From Caldisericum exile (lineage in GTDB: Bacteria > Caldisericota > Caldisericia > Caldisericales > Caldisericaceae), in NCBI GenBank assembly GCA_020722505.1, contig DYKR01000002.1, forward strand, positions 27,921-91,920: a stretch of 64,000 nucleotides of DNA. The letters are read 5' to 3'. Made by a program: the position numbers and the translations under genes. The notes beneath the pieces were generated by a model that worked only from the letters and a program-made list of their open reading frames with translations, was not told where the DNA came from and searched no databases. Of the stretch, positions 27,796 to 36,077 are shown piece by piece; within the stretch, counting starts at the first letter, position 1, and each line of letters starts with the position of its first letter.

Positions 27796-30510
27796 TTAAA
27801 TTTTTTTAATTGAACACGCACATGCTTTAAATTCAGGAATTTTTGCAATTGGATCAATGGCATTTATCGTAAGAACATTTGCGTTTGCCTCGGAAAAATG
27901 GAAGCTAATAAACGCAATGCCTTTCTTTGGTTTTGTTGAAATTTTTGCTTTTACATTTACACTTCCTCTTCTTGTTTTAATCTCCACCTTATCACCATTT
28001 TTAATACCAAGCTCTTCAGCATCTTTTGGATTAATCTCAACATAGTTTTCTGGAACAAAAGATTCTAAAACTTTAACCCTTCTTGTTTCATTTCTTGAAT
28101 GATAATGGAACAGTATTCTACCTGTTGTTAAAATGAAAGGATACTCTTCATCGGGGGTCTCAACGGGAGGTTCATATTTTACACCAGTAATAAGAGCCTT
28201 TCCATTAGGTCTTTTAAAGTTTCCCCCGTAATGTAAAATACTTGTCCCAGGGTATGTTTCTTCTGGACAAGGCCATTGCAATGATTGTTCTTTAAGTCTT
28301 TCATAATTTACTCCCTTAAACGTAGGAGTAAGCTCTCTTATTTCGTTCCAGATATCTTCGGATGATTGATAATCCATATTATAGCCCATTCTCTTTGCAA
28401 CTTCTAAAACAATTTCCCAATCGTCCTTAATACCGTATGGAACTTCTCTTGCAGGATGTAATAACTGTATCCTACGTTCCGTATTTGTAAATGTACCATG
28501 CTTTTCATATGCAGCCTTAGAAGGAAAAACAACATCTGCAAGCTGAGCAGTTTCTGAAAGGAAAATTTCCTGAACTGCAAGGAATTCTAACTTTTCAAAT
28601 CCTTCTTTAACATGTTTTACATCTGCCTCTGTTACTAACGGGTTTTCACCCATTGCATAGACTGCTTTAATCTTCCCATTGAGAGCAAGATCTCCAAATT
28701 GGGTAACTGCATATCCAACTTCAGTTGGAAGATTAACCCCATAGAACTCCTCAAATTTTTTACGTGCGGTTTCATCAGTTACTTTTTGATAACCTGTGAA
28801 CACATCAGGAAGCACACCAACATCGCAAGCACCCTGAACATTTGCCTGGCCTCTTAGTGGATTTATTCCATTACCTTCTCTCCCAATATGGCCTGTAATA
28901 AGAGCAAGATTTGCTATTGAAAGCACGTTATCTGTGCCTATGCGGTGTTGGGTAATACCCATTGTATAGAAAATCAATGAATTTGGACCTTTTGCATACA
29001 TCACTGCCGCATCTTCAATGAGCTTCTTTTCAACTCCGGTAATTTTAGAAACTTCATCAAGATCAACTTCTTCAAGGACCTTTAAGAGATTCTCAAAACC
29101 TTCTGTATGGCTTTCAATAAATTCTTTATTCAAAAGACCTTTTTCAACAATGACTTTCATCATGCCATTCAAAAGGGCAACGTCACTTCCAGGATAGTGT
29201 TGTATGAAAATATCTGCATCCTTTGCAAGATCTATATTTCTTGGGTCACATACTATGAGTTTTGCACCCTTTTTCTTTTTATTTTCTTTAATGAACTGCG
29301 CAATTACTGGATGTGTTTCGGTTGTATTAGAACCAATAACAAACATTACGTCAGCATTCTTTATATCGTCTATTGGGTTTGTCGCAGCAGCAGCTCCTAA
29401 AGCTTTACCTAAACCAGCAATAGTTGAAGCATGACAAAGTCTTGCACAGTTATCAACGTTATTGGTGCCTATCACGGCTCTTGCAAATTTCTGGATTAAA
29501 TAGTTGTCTTCATTTGTGCATCGAGAAGAACCTAAAACACCAATAGCATCAGGTCCATATTTATTTTTTATTTCTAACAATTTTTTTGCCGTATAGTCAA
29601 GGGCTTCTTCCCAGGTTGCTTCTCTAAAAACACCGTTTTCTTTTATAAGAGGTTTTGTTAATCTCTCGTTGGAGTTAACGTATTCATATCCATAACGTCC
29701 TTTAACACAAAGTCTTCCTTTGTTGGGCTTAACGTCTTTTGATTTTGCCATAACAAGCTCATTTTTCTTATTACGGTAGAGAGTAATATTACATCCCACT
29801 CCGCAGTATGCACAGACAGTATCAGTTGCTTCTAATTGGAAAATCTTACCTTTACCAACTCTCGTTTTTTCAATTAGAGCACTAGTTGGACAGGCTTGGA
29901 CGCATTCCGCACAAAATTGACAATCCGTTTGTTCAAGAGGCAAATTAAACGGAGTTGAGACGATTGATTTATACCCTCTCATAGCAATCCCAATTGCCTC
30001 AACAATTGCTTGGTTTTCGCAGGCATCAACACAGCGTCTACATAGAATACATTTTTGGGGATCAAATTGAATGAACGGATTCGTATCCCAGGGAGTTTCC
30101 TTTGGATATTCAAATGCTTCTTTCTCATCAAGAAATTGACTCTTTTTTATCCCAAATTCATATGCAAGACCTTGCAAGATGCAATCTCCGTCTTTATCAC
30201 AGGTCATACAATCCAAAGGGTGATGTGCAAGGGCAAGTTCAAGATTCATTCTTCTTGCTTCTTCAACGATCTGAGAATTTGTAGTTATTTCCATTCCTTC
30301 GGCTATTTCTGTAATACATGCTCTTTGAAGAGTTTTAGAGCCTTTAACTTCCACTACGCACATTCCACAAGAACCCTCTTCAGCAATACCCTCAAGATAA
30401 CAAAGGGTAGGGATTTCAATTCCTACATCTTTACACGCATCAAGAATTCTTTTTCCTCTTGGAAATTGATAACTTTTACCATTAATTTTAACGTTTACTA
30501 AATCACTCAT
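27796..30510 (-). CDS. fdhA: Formate dehydrogenase catalytic subunit, NuoG-type, cysteine form
   Basis: Molybdenum or tungsten bis-MGD enzyme interconverting formate and CO2; 904 residues. Domains in order: [2Fe-2S] ferredoxin (C37, C48, C51, C65); His-ligated cluster (H97, C101, C104, C110); two [4Fe-4S] sets (C154/157/160/164 and C197/200/203/207); MopB [4Fe-4S] (C233, C236, C240, C268); then the molybdopterin domains, with a metal-ligand cysteine C359 next to H360 in NCARLCHAS. The codon for C359 is TGT (29434-29436), so this is not a selenoprotein. The N-terminal Fe-S arm is that of NAD-linked formate dehydrogenases, which dock to NuoF-type subunits; two such genes lie directly upstream. 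Confidence 0.93.
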   Translation of the reverse strand: MSDLVNVKINGKSYQFPRGKRILDACKDVGIEIPTLCYLEGIAEEGSCGMCVVEVKGSKTLQRACITEIAEGMEITTNSQIVEEARRMNLELALAHHPLDCMTCDKDGDCILQGLAYEFGIKKSQFLDEKEAFEYPKETPWDTNPFIQFDPQKCILCRRCVDACENQAIVEAIGIAMRGYKSIVSTPFNLPLEQTDCQFCAECVQACPTSALIEKTRVGKGKIFQLEATDTVCAYCGVGCNITLYRNKKNELVMAKSKDVKPNKGRLCVKGRYGYEYVNSNERLTKPLIKENGVFREATWEEALDYTAKKLLEIKNKYGPDAIGVLGSSRCTNEDNYLIQKFARAVIGTNNVDNCARLCHASTIAGLGKALGAAAATNPIDDIKNADVMFVIGSNTTETHPVIAQFIKENKKKKGAKLIVCDPRNIDLAKDADIFIQHYPGSDVALLNGMMKVIVEKGLLNKEFIESHTEGFENLLKVLEEVDLDEVSKITGVEKKLIEDAAVMYAKGPNSLIFYTMGITQHRIGTDNVLSIANLALITGHIGREGNGINPLRGQANVQGACDVGVLPDVFTGYQKVTDETARKKFEEFYGVNLPTEVGYAVTQFGDLALNGKIKAVYAMGENPLVTEADVKHVKEGFEKLEFLAVQEIFLSETAQLADVVFPSKAAYEKHGTFTNTERRIQLLHPAREVPYGIKDDWEIVLEVAKRMGYNMDYQSSEDIWNEIRELTPTFKGVNYERLKEQSLQWPCPEETYPGTSILHYGGNFKRPNGKALITGVKYEPPVETPDEEYPFILTTGRILFHYHSRNETRRVKVLESFVPENYVEINPKDAEELGIKNGDKVEIKTRRGSVNVKAKISTKPKKGIAFISFHFSEANANVLTINAIDPIAKIPEFKACACSIKKI

Positions 30511-32146
30511 TTATGACCTCCTCTTTTATTGGTTCAAATTGGCAAATATTTGAAGGGCATTTTCTTTCATCAATATGTGCAAGCCACTCTTCTTTAAATT
30601 TTGTGAGAGACTGCAACAAGATATTTGGTGTTGTTTGCCCTAAGCCACAAAAAGATGTTAGTTTCATTGCGTTTGATAATTTTTCGAGTTTCACTAAATC
30701 TTCTCTTTGCCCATTCCCTTTTGATACGTTATCAACTATCCTATAAATTACATCCGTTCCAACTCTACAGGGAGTGCACTTACCACAAGATTCATGCCTA
30801 AAGAAATAAGCGATGTTTTTGACAACATCAACAATACAGCGATCTTCGCTTAAGACAACAATCGATCCCGAACCAGGGCCTGCCTCAATTTTTGCAAGGG
30901 AATTAAAATCAACTTCCGTATCAATTTCTTCTTTTGAAATAAGGCTGCCTGAAACACCACCTAAAATTACTACTTTAAGATTTTTACCACCCTTAACTCC
31001 AAAACCTACTTCTTCTATTATCTCTCTTAGTTTTACGCCAAATGGTATTTCGATTACTCCTTTGTAATTTACATCGCCCATCAAACTAAACAGTTTTGTT
31101 CCATACGACCCAGGAACTCCTATTTGTTTAAACCAGTTAGAACCATTTACCAGTATTGGAGGTATGTTTGCAAGTGTTTCAACATTGTTTATTACTGTGG
31201 GTCTCTTAAATAAGCCAGATGTTGGAGGATACGGAGGTTTTTTCCTTGGTTCGCCGCGTTTCCCTTCGATTGACTCTAAAAGAGCGGTTTCTTCACCACA
31301 GACGTATGCACCTGCACCTTTTTTGATCTCTATATCAAAGTCAAAACCTGAGCCTAAAATATCTTTACCGAGAAAACCATAATCATATGCTTGCTCTATT
31401 GCTTTAGAAAGCCTTTTGATAGAAAGTTCGTATTCCCCTCTTATGTAGATATACCCATAGGTTGCTCCCGTTGCAAAACCTGCTAAAATCATCCCTTCAA
31501 TAATAGAATGGGGATCACCTTCCATGAGGACTCTGTCTTTAAAAGTTCCAGGTTCTCCCTCGTCCGCATTACAGATGACAAATTTAACATCACTTTTTGC
31601 CATTGCAGTAAATTCCCACTTCTTTCCTGTTGGAAAACCTGCTCCACCTCTGCCTCTCAATTCTGAATTCTTCACCTCATTCAAAACCCATTCACTTCCA
31701 TTTTCAAAAGCCTTTTCAAGTGCAAGATAACCATCCTCTGCAATGTATTCTTCAATTGATTCAGGATTAATACTCCCAACTCTTCTTAATAACACCTTCT
31801 TCTGCACTGATAAAACTTTTTCTGCCTTACTTATACCAAGTGAAACATCCTTTTTACCAATTTCATGGGAGATATTAGATAAAATCCTACCTTTAAGAAA
31901 ATGCTCCTTTACAATTAAAGGCACATCTTTTGGTGTAACAGGAGCATATATAATGCCTTCAGGATAAACGGCAATTGCAACACCAATATCTTCGTATCCA
32001 AGGCTTCCTGTTGGCGTAATAAGGATTTCCTTTTCAAGTCCAAGGTTTCTTATTTCTCTTAAAAGTAATTCCTCAATTTCTTTTGCTCCTTTTGAAAGGC
32101 TTTTTGAGTCCTCTGCAACTAGCACATGAGTTCTATAAAATTTCAT
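30503..32146 (-). CDS. Second NuoF-like flavoprotein, N-terminal cluster ligands lost
   Basis: A 547-residue NuoF/HydB-like subunit. The FMN/NAD domain (about 110-410) has ELRGRGGAGFPTGKKW, CNADEGEPGTFKDR and GAGAYVCGEETALLESIEG. The [4Fe-4S] ligands ESCGKCTPCRVGT and TSFCGLGQTTPN are intact. The N-terminal thioredoxin-like domain aligns with that of the upstream paralogue (552 residues), but its four [2Fe-2S] cysteines are replaced by A11, S16, S48 and E52. The protein ends after KCPSNICQ, so the C-terminal ferredoxin domain of HydB is missing. It overlaps fdhA by 8 bases and is probably the NADH-reactive partner of FdhA. Confidence 0.88.
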   Translation of the reverse strand: MKFYRTHVLVAEDSKSLSKGAKEIEELLLREIRNLGLEKEILITPTGSLGYEDIGVAIAVYPEGIIYAPVTPKDVPLIVKEHFLKGRILSNISHEIGKKDVSLGISKAEKVLSVQKKVLLRRVGSINPESIEEYIAEDGYLALEKAFENGSEWVLNEVKNSELRGRGGAGFPTGKKWEFTAMAKSDVKFVICNADEGEPGTFKDRVLMEGDPHSIIEGMILAGFATGATYGYIYIRGEYELSIKRLSKAIEQAYDYGFLGKDILGSGFDFDIEIKKGAGAYVCGEETALLESIEGKRGEPRKKPPYPPTSGLFKRPTVINNVETLANIPPILVNGSNWFKQIGVPGSYGTKLFSLMGDVNYKGVIEIPFGVKLREIIEEVGFGVKGGKNLKVVILGGVSGSLISKEEIDTEVDFNSLAKIEAGPGSGSIVVLSEDRCIVDVVKNIAYFFRHESCGKCTPCRVGTDVIYRIVDNVSKGNGQREDLVKLEKLSNAMKLTSFCGLGQTTPNILLQSLTKFKEEWLAHIDERKCPSNICQFEPIKEEVINE

Positions 32147-32571
32147 AACGCCCCCTCCTTAAACTTCTTTATAATACCTTCAATATCTTCTTCTTTAAGA
32201 TTACCAAAAGGAACATCATCTATCATCATTGAAGGGGCAATTGAGCACATACCAAGACAACTAGATTCTTCTAATGTAAACTCGCCGTCTGATGTAGTTT
32301 CTCCGATATCTATTCCAAGGACTTCTTTAAGTTTGTTTAAAATAGACTCTCCATTTGCAAGATGACAAGATAAACTCCTACAAACCCTTATAATGTGCTT
32401 TCCCCTTTGAGTAACCGAAAACATCGTATAAAAGGTTGCAACGCCGTAAACTTTTGAAAGAGAAAGATTAGAGGTTTCTGCAACTTTTTTGGCTAAATCT
32501 TTAGATACGTAATTTTTAGGGTTACTTTCCTGAACGTCATGAAGAAGATCTATTAAAGACTTTTCTTTCAT
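32143..32571 (-). CDS. NuoE-like [2Fe-2S] subunit (second copy)
   Basis: A 142-residue thioredoxin-fold iron-sulfur protein. The NuoE signature is complete: VYGVATFYTMF, then cysteine pairs CRSLSC (Cx4C) and CLGMC (Cx3C) for one [2Fe-2S] cluster. Such subunits sit next to NuoF and pass electrons between FMN and other clusters. It overlaps the following NuoF-like gene by 4 bases and the preceding one by 35, so each NuoE-like gene here is followed by a NuoF-like gene. Confidence 0.88.
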   Translation of the reverse strand: MKEKSLIDLLHDVQESNPKNYVSKDLAKKVAETSNLSLSKVYGVATFYTMFSVTQRGKHIIRVCRSLSCHLANGESILNKLKEVLGIDIGETTSDGEFTLEESSCLGMCSIAPSMMIDDVPFGNLKEEDIEGIIKKFKEGAL

Positions 32572-34195
32572 TTTTTACCTCCGAAGAAAGTTTACAAACA
32601 TTTGAGGGACACTTCTTATCCTTTATGTGAGCTATGTATTCATCTCTAAAGTATCTTAATGTTGTAAGAACTGGGTTAGGAGCAGTTTGTCCTAAACCAC
32701 ACAAAGAAGCAAGTTTTATTGTATTTCCAAGCTTTTCAAGCAATTCTAAATCTTCCATTTGACCTTTTCCAGAGGTAATCCTTTCAAGGATATTGAGCAT
32801 CTGACGAGTTCCTTCCCTACAAGGAGTGCATTTACCACAAGATTCATCAACTGTAAACTTTAGGAAGAACTTTGCTACATCAACCATGCAACTTGTTTCA
32901 TCCATTACAATTAAACCACCCGAACCCATAATTGCACCTAAAGATGTAAGGCTTTCGTAATCCATTGGAACATCGATATACTGAGAGGGAATTACACCGC
33001 CTGAAGGTCCTCCAGTTTGAGCTGCTTTAAAAGAATGTCCTTCTGGAATCCCTCCACCGATATCGTAAATTATTGTCCTTAAAGGTGTGCCAAGAGGCAC
33101 TTCTACCAAGCCTGTTATGTTGACTTTACCTGCAAGTGCGAAAACTTTTGTGCCAGGACTTTTTTCTGTCCCAAAGCTTCTGAAGAATTTAGCACCCTTT
33201 TCTATAATAACGGGAATGTTAGCGAGCGTTTCCACGTTATTTATTACAGTAGGAAAGCCGAATACACCTTTTTGAACTGGGAATGGTGGCTTCTTTCTTG
33301 GTTCACCACGTTTACCTTCAATAGAATTAATTAAAGCAGTTTCTTCACCACAAACAAAAGCACCTGCACCTATTCTTAATTCAATATCAAATGAAAAATT
33401 AGTTCCCAATATGTTCTTTCCTAATAAGCCTGCCTGCTTTGCTTGTTTTATTGCAATTTCTAATCTTTTTACCGCAAGAGGATACTCAGCACGGACATAA
33501 ATAAACCCTTTCTGAGCACCTATTGCATAACCTGCTATAGTCATACCTTCCAAAACAGAATGTGGATCACCCTCTAAGACTGATCTATTCATATAGGCAC
33601 CAGGATCACCTTCATCGGCATTGCATACAATATATTTGATAGGGGAGTCCTGTTCATAGGCAAGTTGCCACTTCTTTCCTGTTGGAAAACCAGCACCACC
33701 TCTGCCTCTTAAGCCAGAATCTTTTACAACTTGAATAACGTCTTCTCGTGTCATTTCTGTTAATGCTTTACCAAGTGCTTCATAACCACCTTGAGCGATA
33801 TATTCGTTAATATCCTCAGGATTTATAATTCCACAGTTTCTTAAAACAATTTTCGTCTGTTTTGCAAAAAATGGGATTTCACTTAAAGATGGGAGGACAG
33901 TCTCTTTTTCCTTCCACATCAATCTCTTCACAGCTCTTCCTTTTAAGAAATGTTCTTCTACTATTTCTTTAGCATCTTCCGGTTTTAGTTTTGTATAAAT
34001 AACCCCCTCAGGATAAACAGCCATGAGTGGTCCAAGTTGACACGAACCCATGCATCCTGTTTCTATAATGTTTACCTCTTTAAGCAGTTCGTGCTTTTTA
34101 AGTTCGTCTTTTAAGGCATCTTCAAAACCATTTCCACCTGCAGCAATGCATTGAGCACCAGCACAAATTAATGCATGAATCCTATAGATTTTCAT
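32537..34195 (-). CDS. NuoF/HydB-like NAD(H)-binding flavoprotein (first copy)
   Basis: A 552-residue subunit. Its N-terminal thioredoxin-like domain has an intact [2Fe-2S] set (C11, C16, C48, C52). The FMN/NAD domain has GLRGRGGAGFPTGKKW and ADEGDPGAYMNR, and the [4Fe-4S] site is DESCGKCTPCREGT with SLCGLGQTAPN. It ends soon after KCPSNVCKL, thus lacking the two C-terminal [4Fe-4S] clusters of classic HydB (about 600 residues). Electron-bifurcating hydrogenases and formate dehydrogenases use such subunits as the flavin site. No hydrogenase catalytic subunit is present in the window. Confidence 0.9.
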   Translation of the reverse strand: MKIYRIHALICAGAQCIAAGGNGFEDALKDELKKHELLKEVNIIETGCMGSCQLGPLMAVYPEGVIYTKLKPEDAKEIVEEHFLKGRAVKRLMWKEKETVLPSLSEIPFFAKQTKIVLRNCGIINPEDINEYIAQGGYEALGKALTEMTREDVIQVVKDSGLRGRGGAGFPTGKKWQLAYEQDSPIKYIVCNADEGDPGAYMNRSVLEGDPHSVLEGMTIAGYAIGAQKGFIYVRAEYPLAVKRLEIAIKQAKQAGLLGKNILGTNFSFDIELRIGAGAFVCGEETALINSIEGKRGEPRKKPPFPVQKGVFGFPTVINNVETLANIPVIIEKGAKFFRSFGTEKSPGTKVFALAGKVNITGLVEVPLGTPLRTIIYDIGGGIPEGHSFKAAQTGGPSGGVIPSQYIDVPMDYESLTSLGAIMGSGGLIVMDETSCMVDVAKFFLKFTVDESCGKCTPCREGTRQMLNILERITSGKGQMEDLELLEKLGNTIKLASLCGLGQTAPNPVLTTLRYFRDEYIAHIKDKKCPSNVCKLSSEVKNERKVFNRSSS

Positions 34196-34198
34196 GTA

Positions 34199-34567
34199 CT
34201 ACTCCTTTGCAATAACCCAATCACTAATAATCTGTCCATTGATTACATGGGATGCTACAATTTGCCTTGCCATCTCCGGAGCAACATGCCCATAGTAAAC
34301 TACAACCCCATCTCTATCAACTCCCACAACAGGTTCTTCAACATCCAACCCCATGGAACCCCTTTCAATAATCTGAACATCTGTAAAATTTCTTTTTTGA
34401 AGTTCATCTAATATTGCCAAAAGGACATCTCTTGACCCTGCTGCAATACCAACAGTTCCCATGCTAATGTAAATTTTTACTTTTACTTCTCCTTGCCTTG
34501 TTCTTAAAAATGCTTTTGCTTGTTCTCTCAATTTTCTCAAGTCTTCAATCGACTTAATTTTGTCCAT
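34199..34567 (-). CDS. Ferredoxin-fold (thioredoxin-like) subunit without cysteines
   Basis: A 122-residue protein of the family annotated as (2Fe-2S) ferredoxin domain, often encoded beside HydB. The fold pattern is clear: KVKIYISMGTVGIAAGSRDVL and VQIIERGSMGLDVEEPVVGV. Related proteins have cysteines where this one has V, S and others; there is not a single cysteine in it, so it cannot bind an Fe-S cluster. It lies between the HATPase gene (1 base away) and the first NuoF-like gene (3 bases). A structural or regulatory role in the complex is inference. Confidence 0.75.
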   Translation of the reverse strand: MDKIKSIEDLRKLREQAKAFLRTRQGEVKVKIYISMGTVGIAAGSRDVLLAILDELQKRNFTDVQIIERGSMGLDVEEPVVGVDRDGVVVYYGHVAPEMARQIVASHVINGQIISDWVIAKE

Positions 34568-35113
34568 TTAAACACCTCCATGTAGTTCTTTTATTTTTTC
34601 TTCTAAAAAAGTTTTGATACTACTCAATAAAAATGGAGTGCAAAGTGATTCCTCACACGTTTTCCTCAGATCCTCTGTTGAAATCTCAAAAGTTTTGTTA
34701 TTTACAACATGTTTGAACTTCAAATTCACTTCAGGATGCGTTGCAATGATACTAACAATGGTTGCAGGTAAATCCCCCAAAGGTGGCACATCAATATGAG
34801 ACTTTTTAAAGCATACCTTTACAATCATCCCTAAACCCTTTTTACTTTCAATAAATACACCCCCATCACATGATTCTGCCTCAAGTTTCAATAACGGAAG
34901 CCCTAAACCAACCTTTTTGTTTTTAGATGTAGTCATGAATGGGTCAAAGACTTCTTTTAATAAGGTTTCATCCATTCCAACTCCATCGTCTTTTACTTCA
35001 ATTAAAAGTAGGTCTTTCGAATCATCTTCAATGATTGTAAGTTCAATATTTTTTGCCTTTGCTTTAAGTGAATTTTCAATTATATCAAGAATATTTAAGG
35101 AAAGTTCTTTCAT
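34568..35113 (-). CDS. HATPase-domain protein of the hydrogenase/Fdh-associated type
   Basis: A 181-residue protein with a histidine-kinase-like ATPase fold (about 1-105): N box LNILDIIENSLKAKA, G1 box VKDDGVGMD and G2 box KKVGLGLPLLK. There is no dimerisation/phosphoacceptor domain, and the last 70 residues are unassigned. Genes of this kind recur between NuoE- and NuoF-like genes of bifurcating hydrogenase clusters; their function is not established. It starts at the stop of the upstream NuoE-like gene with one-base spacing. Confidence 0.8.
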   Translation of the reverse strand: MKELSLNILDIIENSLKAKAKNIELTIIEDDSKDLLLIEVKDDGVGMDETLLKEVFDPFMTTSKNKKVGLGLPLLKLEAESCDGGVFIESKKGLGMIVKVCFKKSHIDVPPLGDLPATIVSIIATHPEVNLKFKHVVNNKTFEISTEDLRKTCEESLCTPFLLSSIKTFLEEKIKELHGGV

Positions 35114-35578
35114 TTAAGAATATTTTGTAAGGATTTCTAATACTTTTTCTTTGGTCACTTTTCCATAAACATCTTTCCCGTCAACCATAATAGCAGGAGC
35201 AAGACCACAACACCCAAGACATCTAACAATTCTCACAGCAAATCTTCCATCTTTTGTAATTTCGTTTGGTTTAATACCCAAATGATTACAGATAACATCT
35301 AAAATATTTTCCGAGCCTTTTACATAGCAAGCCGTCCCCATACAAACCATAATTACATGTCCAGCATCTTTTTTAAGTTTAAAAAAATTGTAAAAAGTCA
35401 CAACTCCATAGATTTTAGAAAGGGGCACGTTAAGTTTCTCTGAAATGTAAGTAAGCACCTCTTCAGGTAGATACCCAAGGCTTTCTTGAGTGCCATGCAG
35501 CACCTGTATAAGGGATTCTGGTTTTGCACCCCATTTCCTGATTTCCATATCAACTGCAGGGAATGTTTTTACCTCCAT
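35114..35578 (-). CDS. NuoE-like [2Fe-2S] subunit (first copy)
   Basis: A 154-residue thioredoxin-fold protein. LSKIYGVVTFYNFF precedes the cysteine pairs CMGTAC (Cx4C) and CLGCC (Cx3C), so a [2Fe-2S] cluster can bind. It is the second gene of the operon, after the ArsR-type regulator. I choose the ATG at 35578 because AAAGGAGG lies just before it; an ATG at 35593 overlaps the regulator stop (ATGA) but has no ribosome binding site of its own. Confidence 0.9.
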   Translation of the reverse strand: MEVKTFPAVDMEIRKWGAKPESLIQVLHGTQESLGYLPEEVLTYISEKLNVPLSKIYGVVTFYNFFKLKKDAGHVIMVCMGTACYVKGSENILDVICNHLGIKPNEITKDGRFAVRIVRCLGCCGLAPAIMVDGKDVYGKVTKEKVLEILTKYS

Positions 35579-35589
35579 CGTTCCTCCTT

Positions 35590-35919
35590 TCATAGTGTTT
35601 TTTCTATTTTAATCTTTTTTAAATATAAATCACTAATCTTTTCAATAATTTCCCTGTACTCATCTTTTGCTATTTTGTAATAAACATTTTTCCCAACACG
35701 CCTTCTTGAAAGCCAACCTGCTCTGTAGAGCCTAAACAGATTAAGAGACACAGTGGGTTGAGAAATTTTAAGTTTATCAACAATTTCGTTAACAGATCTC
35801 TCCCCAGTTGTTAGATAACAGATAATACCAATTCTTACAGGATTGCTTATAGCAGATAGAAATTCTGATACTTGAACACATTTTTTAAAATTATCACATA
35901 GTTGTTGCCGCTTTCTCAT
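35590..35919 (-). CDS. ArsR-type winged-helix repressor, operon head
   Basis: A 109-residue transcription regulator. The winged helix-turn-helix (about 15-90) shows LSAISNPVRIGIICYL, SVNEIVDKLKISQPTVSLNLFRLYRAGWLSRRRVGKNVYY, cited here in parts: recognition helix QPTVSLNLF and wing RRRVGKNV. Two cysteines (C8, C14) near the N-terminus could be a sensing site, which is only a suggestion. It is the first gene of the formate dehydrogenase operon and probably represses it. TATAAT lies 6 bases before the ATG, so its message is likely leaderless; a GTG one codon earlier is possible. Confidence 0.85.
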   Translation of the reverse strand: MRKRQQLCDNFKKCVQVSEFLSAISNPVRIGIICYLTTGERSVNEIVDKLKISQPTVSLNLFRLYRAGWLSRRRVGKNVYYKIAKDEYREIIEKISDLYLKKIKIEKTL

Positions 35920-35924
35920 CACTT

Positions 35925-35948
35925 AATTATAACAAAAAATTTAAATTT
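35925..35948 (-). promoter_or_regulatory. Promoter of the formate dehydrogenase operon with repeat copy 1
   Basis: On the minus strand TTTTTTGTTATAATT (35925-35939) contains the -10 box TATAAT, 6 bases before the regulator's ATG. A TTTGCA sequence 17 bases upstream may be the -35 box. The 15-base element recurs in inverted orientation at 35973-35987, so it is also a candidate operator. Confidence 0.55.
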
Positions 35949-35972
35949 TGCAAAGTATGTGATATTATTCAC

Positions 35973-35987
35973 TTTTTTGTTATAATT
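35973..35987 (+). repeat. Repeat copy 2 (candidate operator / -10 element)
   Basis: TTTTTTGTTATAATT on the plus strand is an exact inverted copy of 35925-35939, with 33 bases between the two. It contains a TATAAT facing the DRTGG gene and probably works as both promoter element and regulator site for the divergent pair of transcripts. Confidence 0.55.
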
Positions 35988-36020
35988 ATAATGCAACATT
36001 ACAAAAATTGTAAAATATAT

Positions 36021-36033
36021 TTTTTTGTTATAA
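36021..36033 (+). repeat. Repeat copy 3, partial
   Basis: TTTTTTGTTATAA, 13 bases identical to the start of copy 2, 48 bases downstream of it in the same orientation. A further -10-like TAAAAT (36063-36068) lies 9 bases before the DRTGG start codon. Confidence 0.45.
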
Positions 36034-36077
36034 AAAGCACTATTCTAAAAATTTTTTTATGTTAAAATATATAAAAG

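Noticed and set aside
29431-29436. Possible selenocysteine site in formate dehydrogenase
   Set aside because: The codon is TGT (Cys) followed by CAT (His); no in-frame TGA exists in the gene.
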